From Hyalella azteca (taxonomy: Eukaryota; Arthropoda; Malacostraca; Amphipoda; Hyalellidae), in assembly GCF_000764305.2 (NCBI RefSeq), contig NW_025936295.1, forward strand, positions 434,001 through 498,000: a stretch of 64,000 bases of DNA, read 5' to 3'. Of the stretch, positions 35,571-48,900 are shown in pieces. A program made the translations under genes and the position numbers. The number at the start of each line of letters is the position of its first letter. Position 1 is the stretch's first letter. The notes under the pieces were generated by a model that was given only the letters and a program-made list of their open reading frames with translations, was not told the origin of the DNA and ran no database searches.

Positions 35571-36941
35571 AGATGTTCATCTTTGCAGAACTGGAAATCA
35601 TTGCCAAAATGTCGGTGGGTAACTTTCCTAGAAATTAATTTTATTGTTACCTTAGTGGGAAACACCCGTGTTCTGTCATCTATAAAACAAAACAATTCCT
35701 GCTTTTTCGACCGGAGTATATGGACTATGAAAACTCCATCACAAATACGTATGAAAAATACTTGACTGAAAATTTTTCAGCGTGCATGCAGGTATAATTG
35801 TCCACTATACCTTGTTTGATATAAATATCACTTGATGTTTTTTCCTTGACAAACCATTAGCTCCATGTTAACACAGCCAATCAAGATTTTAAAACATATT
35901 CTGTCTTTTTTTATGTCTTGAACTAATACAATGCAATTGCAAATTAATACAAATCTTTACGTGACCTCAAACTACAAACTTATCTTGTCTCACAACCAAA
36001 GCGAACATTATACAGCCATCTTTAGGTGTCAATTACAATTAAATTCAATGAAAGAAAAGAATGCCCTGCAACTGCTACTTTTGGGGCGTTCTGTTGACCA
36101 AAATTCATGCGCAAAATTAGGTTAACTTGGAGAAGAGAGACAGGATCGAATATCTTAGCTTGATCAGTCAGTCGTGAAGCATCGGGTATCGCGGTTGCCT
36201 CCATATGGGTGCCAGGGGGCACTAGAGCAAATGCTGCTGCATCGATAGTCGGAAAGATAAATTACAAAATACTCATACATGGAAGTGCTGAGATAATAGA
36301 AATATTTGCAATTTTGAAGTTTTAAATGCTAACATAATCATTAAATTATTATTAATGGCCTTGAAAATTCTCATAAGTTAATTTTGTTTTGACCTAATGA
36401 AAGAAAATGAAATGAACACAACATATGGTCAGTATGGATATGTTTACTGGAAAGTAATCATTGCTTCTATAATAATTCTGGTCACGAGAAAGCATATACA
36501 TAACCGATTCAACATGCAATATTTTTCTTTACTTTCTCTAAAAATTAAGAAAATAAACTTACTTTTAAAATTCTTGGTTTAACGAAAAGTATCCATTCTC
36601 CTCATGTGCATTTTTCCTGAAAACGAAGCTTGAGCTATTGTTGGTGTCCGAGTTTCAGCATTTAGTGTCGAGTTCGAACATGACTCCGGACTACGATCAG
36701 CACGAGAGAACTAAGCAACTTGTATCAGGGTTGACCATCACGACGCTGAGCTCTTATTCTTACAAAATTAACATTTGGGAACGTACGTGGAGACAAAGCT
36801 TCGATCAACATACAAGAGCGAGAAGCGTTCTTATCTCTTAAGACAAAGGAGGTGCGACTGCAAATGCGATGCTTTTGAAATTTGATCGTCCTCTTACACG
36901 TGGGAAATTCCCTCAATGAACTTACACTGCTTGTCGATCTG
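35571..36941. other. Non-coding stretch
   Basis: Several short frames on both strands (35583-35765, 35931-36125, 36022-36222, 36397-36582, 36638-36841, 36725-36916) overlap one another and show no motif. Confidence 0.45.
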
Positions 36942-37081
36942 GGGCCATACTTTCAAGCTAAGTGAACGTAAGTACTTACGACCTATTTTCTTGTCTATGA
37001 TTGGTGGATTTTGCTCGATATGCCGTCAATGATTTGCTGATGAACTTACGATCTCTTAACTTTTTTTGAAAGTATAGGCCC
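36942..37081. mobile_element. Short MITE-like element (about 140 bp) with imperfect TIRs
   Basis: The left end reads GGGCCATACTTTCAAGCTAAG. The right end, reverse-complemented, reads GGGCCTATACTTTCAAAAAAAG, so about 16 bases match with one indel and weaker similarity extends to CGTAAG. Inside are the perfect 14-bp palindrome CGTAAGTACTTACG (near 36967) and a further GAACTTACGATC resembling the subterminal sequence. No target-site duplication was clear and there is no coding capacity. Most likely a small non-autonomous DNA transposon; superfamily not assigned. Confidence 0.55.
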
Positions 37082-40000
37082 TGAAGTGTTCACGAATATA
37101 GGTGGGTAAATTATAGCCGGTTATCGGCCATGCAATGACCGGAGATACGATGATACCTATTATGATTACATATTATTACATGATACATATTATTGTGACA
37201 CAAATTTCCTCGTTACTAAGTATGAATGTGAAAAGTTATTGCAAAGTTAGGAGTGTGCAAGTTGAATTAAAGCCCAGTTAAATGTAATTTGAAATTGACA
37301 AAAGGTTCGAAAGCAATATCGGAAGGTAAAAAAAGTGCCCTATACACTCTTCAGTATTTATTAGATTCTTTAAATACTCTAAAAATCTTCGTGAAACTCT
37401 AGAAACCTCTACAAAATTTTTAAAGGAATAGAGAAAAATTATTATTAGTTGTAATGAAGAGTAATTTCTTCCTTGCAGGTTACCGAAAATGTCCAAATAC
37501 CTAATAATAATATCTATAGATGATCACAACATCCAAAGCATCTATAGATGATCTCAAAGCTGCGTTTAAATATCAAAATAGTTTCAGATGCTGTATCCTG
37601 TTTTTGGATGATCCTCAGCACAATTTATGACAAGTAACTCCATTCACGATTTTCTAATATTTATACATCTAAATTACTTGATTGGCCTGGCTGTGGTGGA
37701 AACAGTGTGGTGCTGCCGGCGTGCATATTTCAGAATCTAATACAATTACTTTAATGACGTGCACTCGAGGCTTGAACTGTATAATTTGATGTAGTATTTC
37801 TTCAGGATGTGCACGACTGAATATAAAAACGCTTGTCCCTACTTGGGTTGCATTCATTATTGTAAAGAGGGAGCACTTAATCCGTACACAGCGCTTCTCT
37901 GTGACTATAATTTTCAAAACTATTTCAAGAACTAAATGGTCGTGCGGCATTCCACTTCCATCATTTAATATGAGCCTTATTATCAATAGTTTAATTCAGG
38001 CGACTAGCACTCGGCCGAGCGGCTTTCATAATACCTACGTACGACAAGAACTCTGTATCGTAAGCAAGCTTTCGTAAGTTAAAAATAAGAAGTGCTAATG
38101 CAGATCGATTCAATGGGCCTAATAATTATAATGCTGAAAGTCGAAGATGCAATTCATGCTGATCTCGCCAACTGATTTCCAGAGAAGCCCGAAAGTTTTT
38201 TACCAAGTTACGGAGAAAATACGCACCTGGATGTGTACAGGATTGGTACAATTTTGTTGGTTATAATATGAGAATAATTCAATGCACAAAGCCATTAATG
38301 TCAACATCAGCCATAAAAAATACACGTCATGTCTCCTTACGCTAATTTGGACCCAAAAATACGATCTTATGTAATTATGTATTGAAAACTTTATGTACGT
38401 CAAAATATTTTACTGGTTTTCAAGTTTCAATTGAGTTGAAAAGTTGCGTTCCTCAATTGAAATGAAATGTACATATAATAAATTCTTGAAATGACCATTG
38501 GACCAACGAGCGCATCCCATTATCAGAGCTGCATTTGTTCACAAACTAAATGAAGACACAATAAAAATTGCGTGCGGGAAGAGTTTCACAGAAGTTCTTT
38601 ATTTATTACTGTATTCTTGCTGACACATGAATATGATTGGAAAAATCGATTTCCTAAATCAGTCCGCACACATTTCATTTGATTGCATTTACGAGAGTTT
38701 AACTCAGCAGTTTTTTAGAACAAATGCAAATACATTTCTTTATTTTTATTTATCCTTTTTTATGGCTGAATTATATTAATCATTATTAATATAATGTGTC
38801 TGAACTTGGAATAAGGTATAAATTCAGCGGGACAATATTCATCTACCAAGTCATTATAGGATATCATGATTTATTTGTGCTAGTAAATAGAAATAATATT
38901 CTAGGATTCTCCCAGCTCATTCGGTACATTAGATGCTATATCTCCATGAGAAGTTTTCTTAGTTGTTGTCACAGCATTAATTTATCACCCATTGAAAAAT
39001 TTTACCGGTGTAAACTTATTAATAATTTTGCTTGGTATTTGAAGAACATCAAGAAAAGCATTCTAAACTATCAAGTGAGTTTTATCACATTCATTCATTA
39101 AACAGAGTCCTATAAAAGTTGGTGCTATGAGTTGAACTTAGTACGAATATGACAATTTCCTTCTCTCACTGTGTGAAATGTGTAAATACGTTCAGTCTTT
39201 ACTTTCCAGGAATTTAAGCTCGCTGAAGCTCAGTTTTTCGCCTGTAGTACAATATGGATATGGTCATATGTATTACAGAATTCAGGTTATGGAAGCCAGT
39301 CATGTGCGACGACATTGATATTCTTTCCTTCCATTCACGCATTGGCATTCGATTGCGGGAAAAAAAGGCCTGACTCCCAGCTCATGTTTTCCCGCACGAT
39401 TGTAGGTGTGGGAATATTTTGATTGTTTTCCCACGATGGTTTTGTGTCAGCCATGAGATATAAGACTTCTATGGGTATGGATAGATGTTAAAATACGAGC
39501 CCAACAATGATAGAAATAGCCTGGCAACTGCTCAGTGACACTGCATGTAAGGTTTTGCTCTGTCCCCAATTGGAGCTTTAACTGAAAGAATTTCTAACAC
39601 AATGACGATTGCTTGACGTTTTTCCTGACTCGTATTAAAAGGAATAGATATCATTTGATGAAAGGGATCTTCTACGCTATGTTATTTTTTGAAATGGCTT
39701 TGACTAATTCGAAAGACGCTTTTAAATAGAGTCTATTGCAACTTAATAGATATAGAAATTTCTTCTACAAATTACCAGTCATATATTGTCAACAGAAGAT
39801 AAATTCACTTTTCAAAAGATTGAATAGAATTAATATAAACCGATTTACTTGCAACCATCTCGTAACGACAAGCTGCATGTCATATCGTCAGGAGGAACAA
39901 ACCTTAGTCCATAATTATCAATTCCTTTTTATATTTTTTCCTGAACCGGTCGGTAAAAACCGGAAGCGGACCTTTCTCGCTCGACTGAATAATGTTACCG

Positions 40001-40600
40001 AGATAATATTCAGTAACGGACCGATGACAATGAGCTTCCATTAGACCCGGGCACACTATCATATTTTATTGACAATTTTGCAAGACTTGTGGTAATTTTT
40101 GAGGCGAAAAACTGAGTCTTCTAGAGTCAACTTCCATGCAGTCTTTCTTTTCCAGTTGGGAGGCGCGCAGAAAGGTAGCCTCAATCTTACGTGCTACCGA
40201 AGCCTCTTTTTGTAGCGAACACAATCAGATGATGACATCGAAGTACCTACTAACTTACCTTTGAAGAGATCGGGACGCTTGGGTCGTTATTCTTAAGGAA
40301 ATGGAGCTTTGTGATCCTTGAAGTAAAAGAGAGAGTAGCAAGTCGATCGCAAGCTTGCTGGAGAGGACCAAGGAAGCGGTCTTTGTGGTGGATTTCAAGT
40401 GCATTAGGAGCTTTGGCTGGCATAAAAGACTCGCTTTTGATTTGGAAAGATAGACCAGAGTGTTTCCGTTCCACATGAAATGATGAAAGGTAAGCGAACA
40501 TTTGTTTTTGTTTGCAAAAACATTATTGTGAACATACATATCGGGTGTCATCTCACAATAGCAAGAGTGTACACGAATGGATTTAGGTTACTGTTGTCAA
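37082..40600. other. Non-coding stretch
   Basis: No supported gene. The largest frames (37669-37986 minus, 38796-39101 plus, 39736-40044 plus, 40250-40551 minus in two registers) have no recognised domains. A 10-bp hairpin TTATATTAAT/ATTAATATAA lies at 38771-38794. Confidence 0.45.
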
Positions 40601-43600
40601 AAAACACGAACGTTGTGCCATTTCAAGAAACTTGTTCGTGAATAGTAAATTAAAGTTGTCTCTTGGCATTTGCCTTCTGGAAATCTTTACAATTATTGTC
40701 CAATTGATTAAAATATATAACTATACCCTGATTAAAATTAAACGAATATATGCATTTATTGCGTCGACGAGAGTTTCCATATGAAAAACCTTAACATACA
40801 CAACATGAGACACTGTGAATTAGGGATATCTGGCTAACTGTTAATAACTTCATGAATGTTAAATTTCAAATCTGATACAATAAGCTACATTCAAAGAACC
40901 ATCGCTAGCTATATAAAATATACCAGTGGCGAGTATTGAAGCTTGTACTTACATTTCAACGGCTGACAACCCATCATAGAAACATTTGAACGGTTCGTCT
41001 TCTTTTACAAAGATCAAATTATGGATGCCTGTCACAGTAGAATATATAGGCGTGGGAAACATCCATATGCATTGTTGACAAAGATTACAATGGATATTGA
41101 CACAAATGGTCATTTGGAGATTACCAGCGGAAGCTTCCGTGTTTCGTTTGTGTTGCCGAAATTAAAAACGTAATTTCATGAATGAAACCTACATATTTTA
41201 AAATTTTAAATTGCGTGAGATAGAAATTTGTAATTATAAAAAATTTTATGAACAATAAAAAGAATTTCGAAAATTAAAAATTTTTTTTAATATCTACAAA
41301 TTAAAGTCAATGATTCCATGCACTCGTGCCACATAATATTTTTTATGTTATAGGATATTATATTATTAGCATATAACATATATTATTACATTAAACCTAG
41401 AAAGAGTTTTCATTTTACGACTACAAACAAATTGAATGAATACCGTTACATGCGGATGAATGTTAAGAAGCAAAAGAAGAGGAACATCAGTCAATCAACG
41501 AGGAAATTCAGCACTTAATTTATTAACATTCGTGTCGCTGCTTGATTGTCTTAATAACGCTCCTGCAATTAAAGTCCGTTGAATTTTCTCAGCGAAGTGT
41601 GTAATAAAAAAAAATAAAAAAATAAATAAAAAATGCCCTGGAAAATGTATGACTTTTGGAAATTTCGACAGCTAAATCAAATATTAGGAATTTTAAGGAT
41701 ACTCTTTATGCATTTTAAATTTTGATTTCTCGTTCATACCATCTAATCTCATAGAAAAAAAATTGAAAGCCTTTTAAACTAGTTTCTGTTGTATATTCAA
41801 CAAATAATTGAGTTTCCAGTAAAACAGTTACATTATTTTACGCCTCTTGTGCCTGTTTATCACGTATATTCGGCAAGTGATCAAGTCTATATCGGTAACC
41901 ACAGCGCCAGCTGTCCCACAATGGTCGCACATATGTTTATAAGTGGCCCATATTTCACAGCTACTTTGAATATTGCGAGACCGACTCTAAACTTCACTCT
42001 TCCCGTCCCCCAGTGTCTGAGTCCCATTAGCGGCGAAGAGATTCTCGAAACGATCCAAGTTTGTTTGGATTTTTAATGACTTTTGTATTCCTGAGTGTCG
42101 AGCGTCGCGTGTGGAGGCGCAACCTAACGACACCGAATGATTACAGACAACATCGGCGGTGTTCCACGGCAGCCGTCGCTTACCCGATGAAAATTTAAAA
42201 TATGTCACAGAAAATCATGAGATTTTCGTCGGAAAGAAGCGTCGGAAATTCTCCTCTCTATGAACAAAATGGTATATCATTAGTTTGTTCAAATCACAAG
42301 TTAACCAAGAATTTAAAAGCAAAAAAGCACCAAGTAAGTTCATTATGTCTTCATATAAAACGTTTTTGATGAATGCAATCAATTTATTGGGCTTATTTTT
42401 TCCTGTAAATGCATAACGAAGCATATTTAAATATTCGATGCTAGGTTAAATAAAAATGGTTACCTATCTATACACTACGAATGCATCATTCTTTCAGCAA
42501 AGAAAAATGAGTTGAAAAAAATCCATACCCATCCTTTTTCAACAATATTTAGGAATCAGCTAACTGACGAAATGCCGATAACTTGTCAACATAGGAAGAT
42601 ATTTTGGGTAGACCATAAACACCAATGAATTATAGCCCAATCAATCAACACCACCTATGCTAATTCCTAATGGAAAACAATTCTCTAAATACGCCTTGCA
42701 TGCGAAAGCCAGGTATGGAATACTTGTATCGAAACTTTAGCTGAAGAGGCTGTGTCGGCAGTACCGAGCCCTTTACAGATGATGAATGGCCTTTTTTTTA
42801 ATGACTTCTTCTCCAAGTATTCAATCCCAGAAATATTTCCTCAGGATTACTATGCTAATGAATGCTGTCTTCAAGACAGAGAGATGGCGAAGAAATTTCG
42901 GTGGAAACGCAACGAGCTCACAGTTAATTAATTGACTGATTAAAGACGATTGCTGCTGAACTTCAAACGATATCCAAGACCTGTGTAAATTTCTCTTCGA
43001 GTGTTTCCTGTCCAATAATAAATTCTACATAAAAATAAGTCCGACAGTTGTACTTAAAAGGAACTAAAAATACTAGATTAATAACCGTCATTTGCTGATC
43101 ACTCTAGAGGAGTTAAAATGTTAAATAAATGACACTTTGATATCGTTACAACTCGCGTACTACTCACTGACTCGGAGTATGTGGCAGGACACTACATTCT
43201 AATTTTTCCGGTCCAGTTATTTTCATAAAGCTTACAAGTAATCATTATAGTCTTGTTTTTCTGTCTTTTTAGGAGATCATACATTTCAACATGGAAGATA
43301 TAGTACAGGAACGATATAAACTTTTCGAGTTTAATTGCTTATTTCTTTCTTTTTTTTCTTTGCTTAACTTCTCGAGAAGTAAAATAGCCAAAAATAAGCA
43401 TCGTACTTTTATATTTAATTTTTTTTCTAGTAGTTTTGGAAGTTGGAAAAGCAAAAACCAGAAATCTAAGAATCCAAGTTTAAGTGTTTGTTTTATCAGG
43501 AATTTACATTGTTGTTCGTTTAGATCGTCGTACAATGTAATAAAAAATAGTGCCGCAAATAAAATTATTTTTCAATGTTTGATTTTTTCTGAATCTCTCA

Positions 43601-43874
43601 CCTGCAAGAAAAATTTTAGTCCACGATGAGCAGATGCTTTAAAAAATCAAATTGAGGCAAAAATTATCTTTTGAATCAAATAACGACTGCCCAGAACTTG
43701 AAGCATATAGAAATGTGTTTGGCACAGCTGATAAAACATCGGAAAAACTTTCGTACGCGCATTCTTCACAGTCGCGCTGCTGTGGTCGCACAGATGGGCA
43801 GACTTGGTAGCATATGGCGGCAAGCGACGCCCATCCAACGTCCAGCGTCTTCCCGTAATACTTTTTATACCGAC
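40601..43874. other. Non-coding stretch
   Basis: 41170-41430 is very A+T-rich, and 41598-41632 is an A-rich run with scattered T. The frames at 41789-42076 (+) and 43291-43629 (+) with its antisense 43269-43535 are unrecognised; the latter pair is low-complexity (Ser/Phe/Lys). No element termini seen. Confidence 0.45.
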
Positions 43875-44076
43875 TTGAACATTAAATTAAAGTAGGCATA
43901 AATATCTTAATGTATGAAGAAAATTGTAATAAGTTTGAGAACGGAGAGTGAATGTTCGTCTGTCATCCCGTGAATTTGAACATTAAATTATAGTTGGCAT
44001 AAATATCTTAATGTATGAAGAAAATTGTAATAAGTTTGAGAACGGAGAGTGAATGACCGTCTGTCATCCCGTGAAT
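43875..44076. repeat. Tandem duplication, period 101 bp, two nearly identical copies
   Basis: TTGAACATTAAATTA starts at about 43875 and 43976. Both copies continue through GGCATAAATATCTTAATGTA, AGTTTGAGAACGGAGAGTGA and CGTCTGTCATCCCGTGAATT with only a few base differences. The high identity implies a recent event. Confidence 0.95.
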
Positions 44077-46010
44077 TTGTTATCCGACATTGAATTTTTC
44101 AATTTTCTCAAGTTGTATTTTTTAGCAAAATGTACATATACTCTCCAAAAGTGCTACACTACATAATTTCAATATAAGGTTCTAATCCAATATAAAATTT
44201 AATTTTAGATATTTTTTTCATTTCTTCAAGACACACTCATACCACTTCCAAATTCGTTCAAAATCTTTTAAGTTTTTACTTTGAAATATGCGTTCTACTT
44301 TGAATTTTTCACTTGCACCGATGGTCACTAGGAGGACAGCCGTTGGAGTGACCGCCATCCGTCAATGCAGGAGAAGCTCTAATTGAACGGACGCTCCCAT
44401 TTGCCCAAATTACAACAATCCCACAAATTGTTTTCGAAAGCATCACTTAGGACTTAGGGAATTAGGAGCTTTAGACCCTAAGTACGACTGGCCTGTAATG
44501 TGTGAAAGATTTCTCACGCCCGATAATGGTCAATAGAAAATTATAAATACACGTTAGCGGAACTGCTTTAAAATAAATGATTTAATATTTTTGAATTCGT
44601 AACTCAATGCGGTACATTAATTAGTGTTAGAAAAATATAATTTTTTTTACATTTGTATTATAAAATTTGGGATTCATATATGTGTCATTTAACCGTTAAT
44701 CCTCTATTACTTCGAAAACTTGTCAGTAAATGAAAAATCTTCATCTAGAAATAAAAAATTTGACGTTCCGAAAGACGATGCACCGTGGCATTCTAATCAT
44801 GATCTCTTCCCGCCATTATTGATCAAAACAAACGGCAGAGGCAGCATTATTATTGTGATAGGCGCATTTTTCTTGGCTGGCGTCAGGTAAAGGCAGGAGC
44901 AAACGTCTCTCCAAGTCTCTTTTGTGCGCTTGGCATCTCGTTCAATTAAAACAAAGTTGACGATTCATGGAGCAGCCGATTTAGAGGTCATGCTCCTTTA
45001 TGAAGGCAGCTTTTTATCTTGCGGTCCATCTATTGTCTCTTGTATAGCATAGGTTCTGCTTTAATCTGCCCTATTTGTGATAGATCGACGGGCAGACTCA
45101 CAGAAAAAATGAATCGTGTAGATTTTAAACTATGGAAGTCTGTAATGAAGTTTCACCCGCAAATGATTTATGTCTAAAACACAACAGGTTTCATAAATAT
45201 AGTCAAGATTGCTCTGTGATTCCTGCTGATAACGCATGCGCAGCTACTTTTTGTCATTTGTAGCTCTCGATCTTGTCTTAGAGAATAGTGCCTGTTTCTT
45301 GCTTTGTTTCAGGTTCCAAAATCATTGCAGGAGGAAAATTTTTCGCGTATATTTTAATGGAGCTATAAGAGGAAATGTCGGCGTATAAAAAAAAGCTTCG
45401 CTAGTTCTGGAAGTAAAATTTGACAAACACGAAAGAACAACGTGTTTTTCAGACTGGTGTTTTTCTGTTTCTTTAGATTCAAAAGGTATAATAATCAATT
45501 AAGATGAATAAACGAGAAAAATATTATCAATAATATCCTATAAGATTTTGAGCTGAACCATGTATATGCAGACCACGCTACGTTATTTAATATATGTAAA
45601 AAAATTTCGGGCAGGCTACCTTAATGAGACGTTTAAGTGGAAACAGTTCGTCACTGAATCCAAGCACTTGCTTAAAACCTTGAGTGCAGTCAATTCTGTG
45701 AAGAGCCTTGACTAAAACCTAGTCTGTTTTGTAGTGTTTATAAACTCTTGAAGGTATGGCGTTAGTGAGACAGAGCAAAAGCCCCAGGATCAAAGGATGC
45801 AGGAGTGGGAAGAACTCTTTTACGTAAACATGACCACACATCTGTTCGAACGGGTGCTAGTAAACCGTAAGTAGTACGCTCGTCCTACAGGGCAGTTGTC
45901 TCCCATTACACTTACAAGTACGCATACGTTAAAACTGTACTCCAAACTTACGGGATCGAGTGCCAGTATTGTCGTACGTTCATATGTATGGTCTTTCTCA
46001 TTAAAAAAAA
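44077..46010. other. Non-coding stretch, GC-richer at 44780-45090
   Basis: No open frame worth reporting. 44780-45090 is repeat-free and GC-richer, with TTAAAACAAAGTTGACG (a SOX/TCF-like AACAAAG core), and is a candidate regulatory segment on composition alone. Confidence 0.4.
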
Positions 46011-46181
46011 AAATATAACTCAGTACTCACTGCAGTGAGTGACTGAGAGCGCATTTTCTCGTCGACGAAAACTTGAGGTCACGGACGGACGGACAGACAG
46101 ACAGACGGGCGGACAGACAGACAGACAGACGGACATGGCGAGAACAATAGTGCATTTTTTTCATAAATGAGAAAATGCGCT
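46011..46181 (-). mobile_element. Dispersed foldback repeat with microsatellite, copy 3 (inverted)
   Basis: Reverse-complement copy of the family at 21951 and 22388. Read on the minus strand it runs AGCGCATTTTCTCATTTATG, a microsatellite of mixed TCTG/TCCG/CCCG repeats, CGTCGACGAGAAAATGCGCT, then ACTCACTGCAGTGAGTACTG and TATATTTTTTT. The longest of the three copies, and it keeps the complete 16-bp palindrome. Its T-rich 3' edge (an A-run on the plus strand at about 46002-46013) matches the T-rich edges of copies 1 and 2. Confidence 0.9.
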
Positions 46182-47324
46182 AAAAATGTTACCGGTGGAA
46201 CATTACCTAGTATTTATTACAATAATACTCGAATTCACACAAATTTTTCTCGTCTGTCTTTACTGAACTAACTTTAACAATCACCTGTTATTAGGTTTAA
46301 ATAAATTAACGTTAATTGAAATTAATTTTATGTTCTATTGCGGTTTAGTTCAAATTCACATTAACAAACGATCATCACATTCTAAACGTTTCAATCAACT
46401 AAATAATGAAAATTAATAATCTCAAAATCTTCCAAACCCAATGAATGCAGAAAAATCAAAGAAGGAATTAAGTTTATCTTCACTTTAAAGAAACACCCAT
46501 TAAAATAACATACTCGATTCTCATATTTTCAAGCCACTGGATCAAGTCCTCGAAAGAGATCAAGGTTCATGCCTTTTTTGCCATCGGAACGACCGATTTT
46601 AAGGAACATCTATTTCTATCCGGCCTTTAGATTTGACTTCCAAATAGCAGAGTAGCCTCATTGCTCATTCCAAGCATATACTTTGCTCATAAGAAAGTAT
46701 TTTTTAGCATTTAGTTCCATCTAAATGAGCTTGGTAATCTTTTTCCGTGAATGGTCAGAAGACGAAGCATATCCCACATCATGAGATGCCTCCTCGACCC
46801 TTCAGATCTCATTGTTAGAAACCGAAAGAAACCCATACTTGTCGTAAATGAAATACCGCCCACTGCCCCGTGATGCCTGCACAAGACGGATTCCTTGTCT
46901 CACTTGCTTTATCGCTGTATTCGACTGGAAAATGAATGGGATTTTGCATTGGAATTTCTGTAGAAATTGTTATATTTTAACTGGTTTATTATTATGTGGG
47001 CATGAGTAGTTTCATGGCAATAATTTTTCATTTCGGCAATGACAAATCTCTAAAGATGATTTTAGGTAAGTGGCGCTAACCATGTAATAGTATTTAGGGA
47101 GTAATTAAAGCTCAACTTTTAATTTATTCTCAAATGAGAACAGAATAAACTTGTATCAATTTTAAGACTAAGAATTATAATACTATTTTATAAATAAATG
47201 ACATAACTCGACTGTGGATAAAATTAAAATCATTTTAACTAAGTGAACCTTTTCGCACGCAACATTTTCCGGATATTGGAGCAATGCCTAACTAAAAAAT
47301 ATAATTAATCAAAACTGTTGTACT
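46182..47324. other. Non-coding A+T-rich stretch
   Basis: No frame long enough to consider, no repeat or RNA gene recognised. Confidence 0.55.
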
Positions 47325-47648
47325 TCTAGGCATGGTGCAAATCTAAGCATAGTACTAATCTAGGCATAGTACTAATCTAGGAATAATACTAATCTAGGCA
47401 TAGTAATAATCTAGACATAGTACTAATCTAGGCATATTACTAATCTAGGCATAGTACTAATCTAGGCATAGTACTAATCTAGGCATTGTACTAATCCAAG
47501 CATAGTACTAATCTAAGCATAGTACTAATCTAGGCATAGTACTGATCTAAGCATAGTACTGATCTAGGCATAGTACTAATCTAGGCATAGTACCAACCTG
47601 GAAAAGTACTAATCTAGACATAGTGCTAATCTAGGCATAGTACCAATA
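47325..47648. repeat. 17-bp minisatellite, about 19 copies
   Basis: The consensus unit is CTAATCTAGGCATAGTA. Units vary by single substitutions (CTAAGCATAG, CTAGACATAG, GTACTGATC) and are most degenerate at both edges. The array adjoins the frame at 47609-47833 (-), whose C-terminal residues are translated repeat. Confidence 0.96.
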
Positions 47649-48736
47649 GTTACACTCTTATATTTTCCCCATAAATTTGCAAGGTGAATTATACTTTTTT
47701 CTCCCCCGCTGTGGTCGAATTTCAATTTTTCGAGCGTCACGTTAGCGGCGACAACGGCGTCAAAATCTCCCGTTGAGATGGAAGATACATTCATTAGTGG
47801 GAGGCGCAAGCTTTTGCTAATGGAAAACTCCATCTTATTTATTGAAAGTAGTCATTTGGTGGAGTGGAATATCGTCGTTAGCCTGATTGTTGAAGCTCCA
47901 ACACCTGAGACCGGATCGAGTGATGCTAATTTTCGCCTTACTTAAGAAGGGATAAAAATGAGCTGCTGGACATTTACTAACTGATGCAAAGTACCTCAGA
48001 AACATAGGGAAATTTTCGAGCTCTATTTTGAAAGCCCAAGGTATGGTTACATTTATCACTTTTACAATGTATAAATAATTTGAATATAATATCGAAATAA
48101 AACATAGGTAAGCTTTTCATATTTCAGGCAACACAATCGAACAATCGTTTTAAAAATTGCAAAGAAAAACTTAATCCTATAATTCAACTGCATAGGATCA
48201 CTAATCTTCCAAAAAATATTTACTTCTCATCTCATTTTATATAATGTAATTTGATTAATAGTAGTAACCAGAATTAATACTTTTACATATTATATAATTA
48301 ACGCCAAGCCTAGGATATATAAAAAGTATCTCATTCGTCGATCTACAAACACACGGAGAAATATATTTGAAATTTATCAGTTCTAGAAGCGTGCGTACTT
48401 GATCGAAGAGCAAATTTTCATCAATTTTATTATGAGCAACGCACCCAATTTAGCTTTAATTTAAGTAACGCGTCTGATATAGTTATATTTGATGCTCCGC
48501 TCTTCGTATAGTTTTGTTTGGAGCAATGCACCTAATTAAGTTAAGTTATATATTCAGTAGTCCACGGCATGATACCTGCAGAGCATAAAGGGTTAGGAGG
48601 CAAGTACTGTACATTAATCTTGCCATTTCAATGCTGGCAAAGTGCCTTTTTTACACGTAATTTGTTTCGGTATTATTTCATACAGATTATATGAAAAGAC
48701 AATCAAGTTTATAATTAACTTCATCATTCACTCAAT
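47649..48736. other. Non-coding stretch with two adjacent unassigned minus frames
   Basis: Minus frames 47835-48059 and 47609-47833 (74 codons each) lie end to end but in different registers. Neither has a recognised motif, and the second ends in satellite sequence. Confidence 0.4.
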
Positions 48737-48900
48737 GAAATTCCCTCTTAATTCAGAATAAAAACTGCGGTTAAATGTCAACCGATGAAACTGTCAAAAA
48801 GTTAATTAAAAAATTAAATTAATTAAATTAATTGAATGTCAAAATTCCCTCTTAATTCAGAAAAAAAAACTGCGGTCAAATGTCAACCGATGAAAATGTC
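48737..48900. repeat. Duplication of about 55 bp, offset about 105 bp
   Basis: AAATTCCCTCTTAATTCAGA, then AAAACTGCGGT, AAATGTCAACCGATGAAA and TGTC, occurs twice (near 48738 and 48843). The copies are separated by an AATTAATTAAATTAATT-like low-complexity spacer. Confidence 0.9.

Noticed and set aside
43269..43629. Opposed open frames on both strands (112 and 88 codons)
   Set aside because: Low-complexity Ser/Phe/Lys and Leu/Lys peptides from A/T-rich sequence; no domain.
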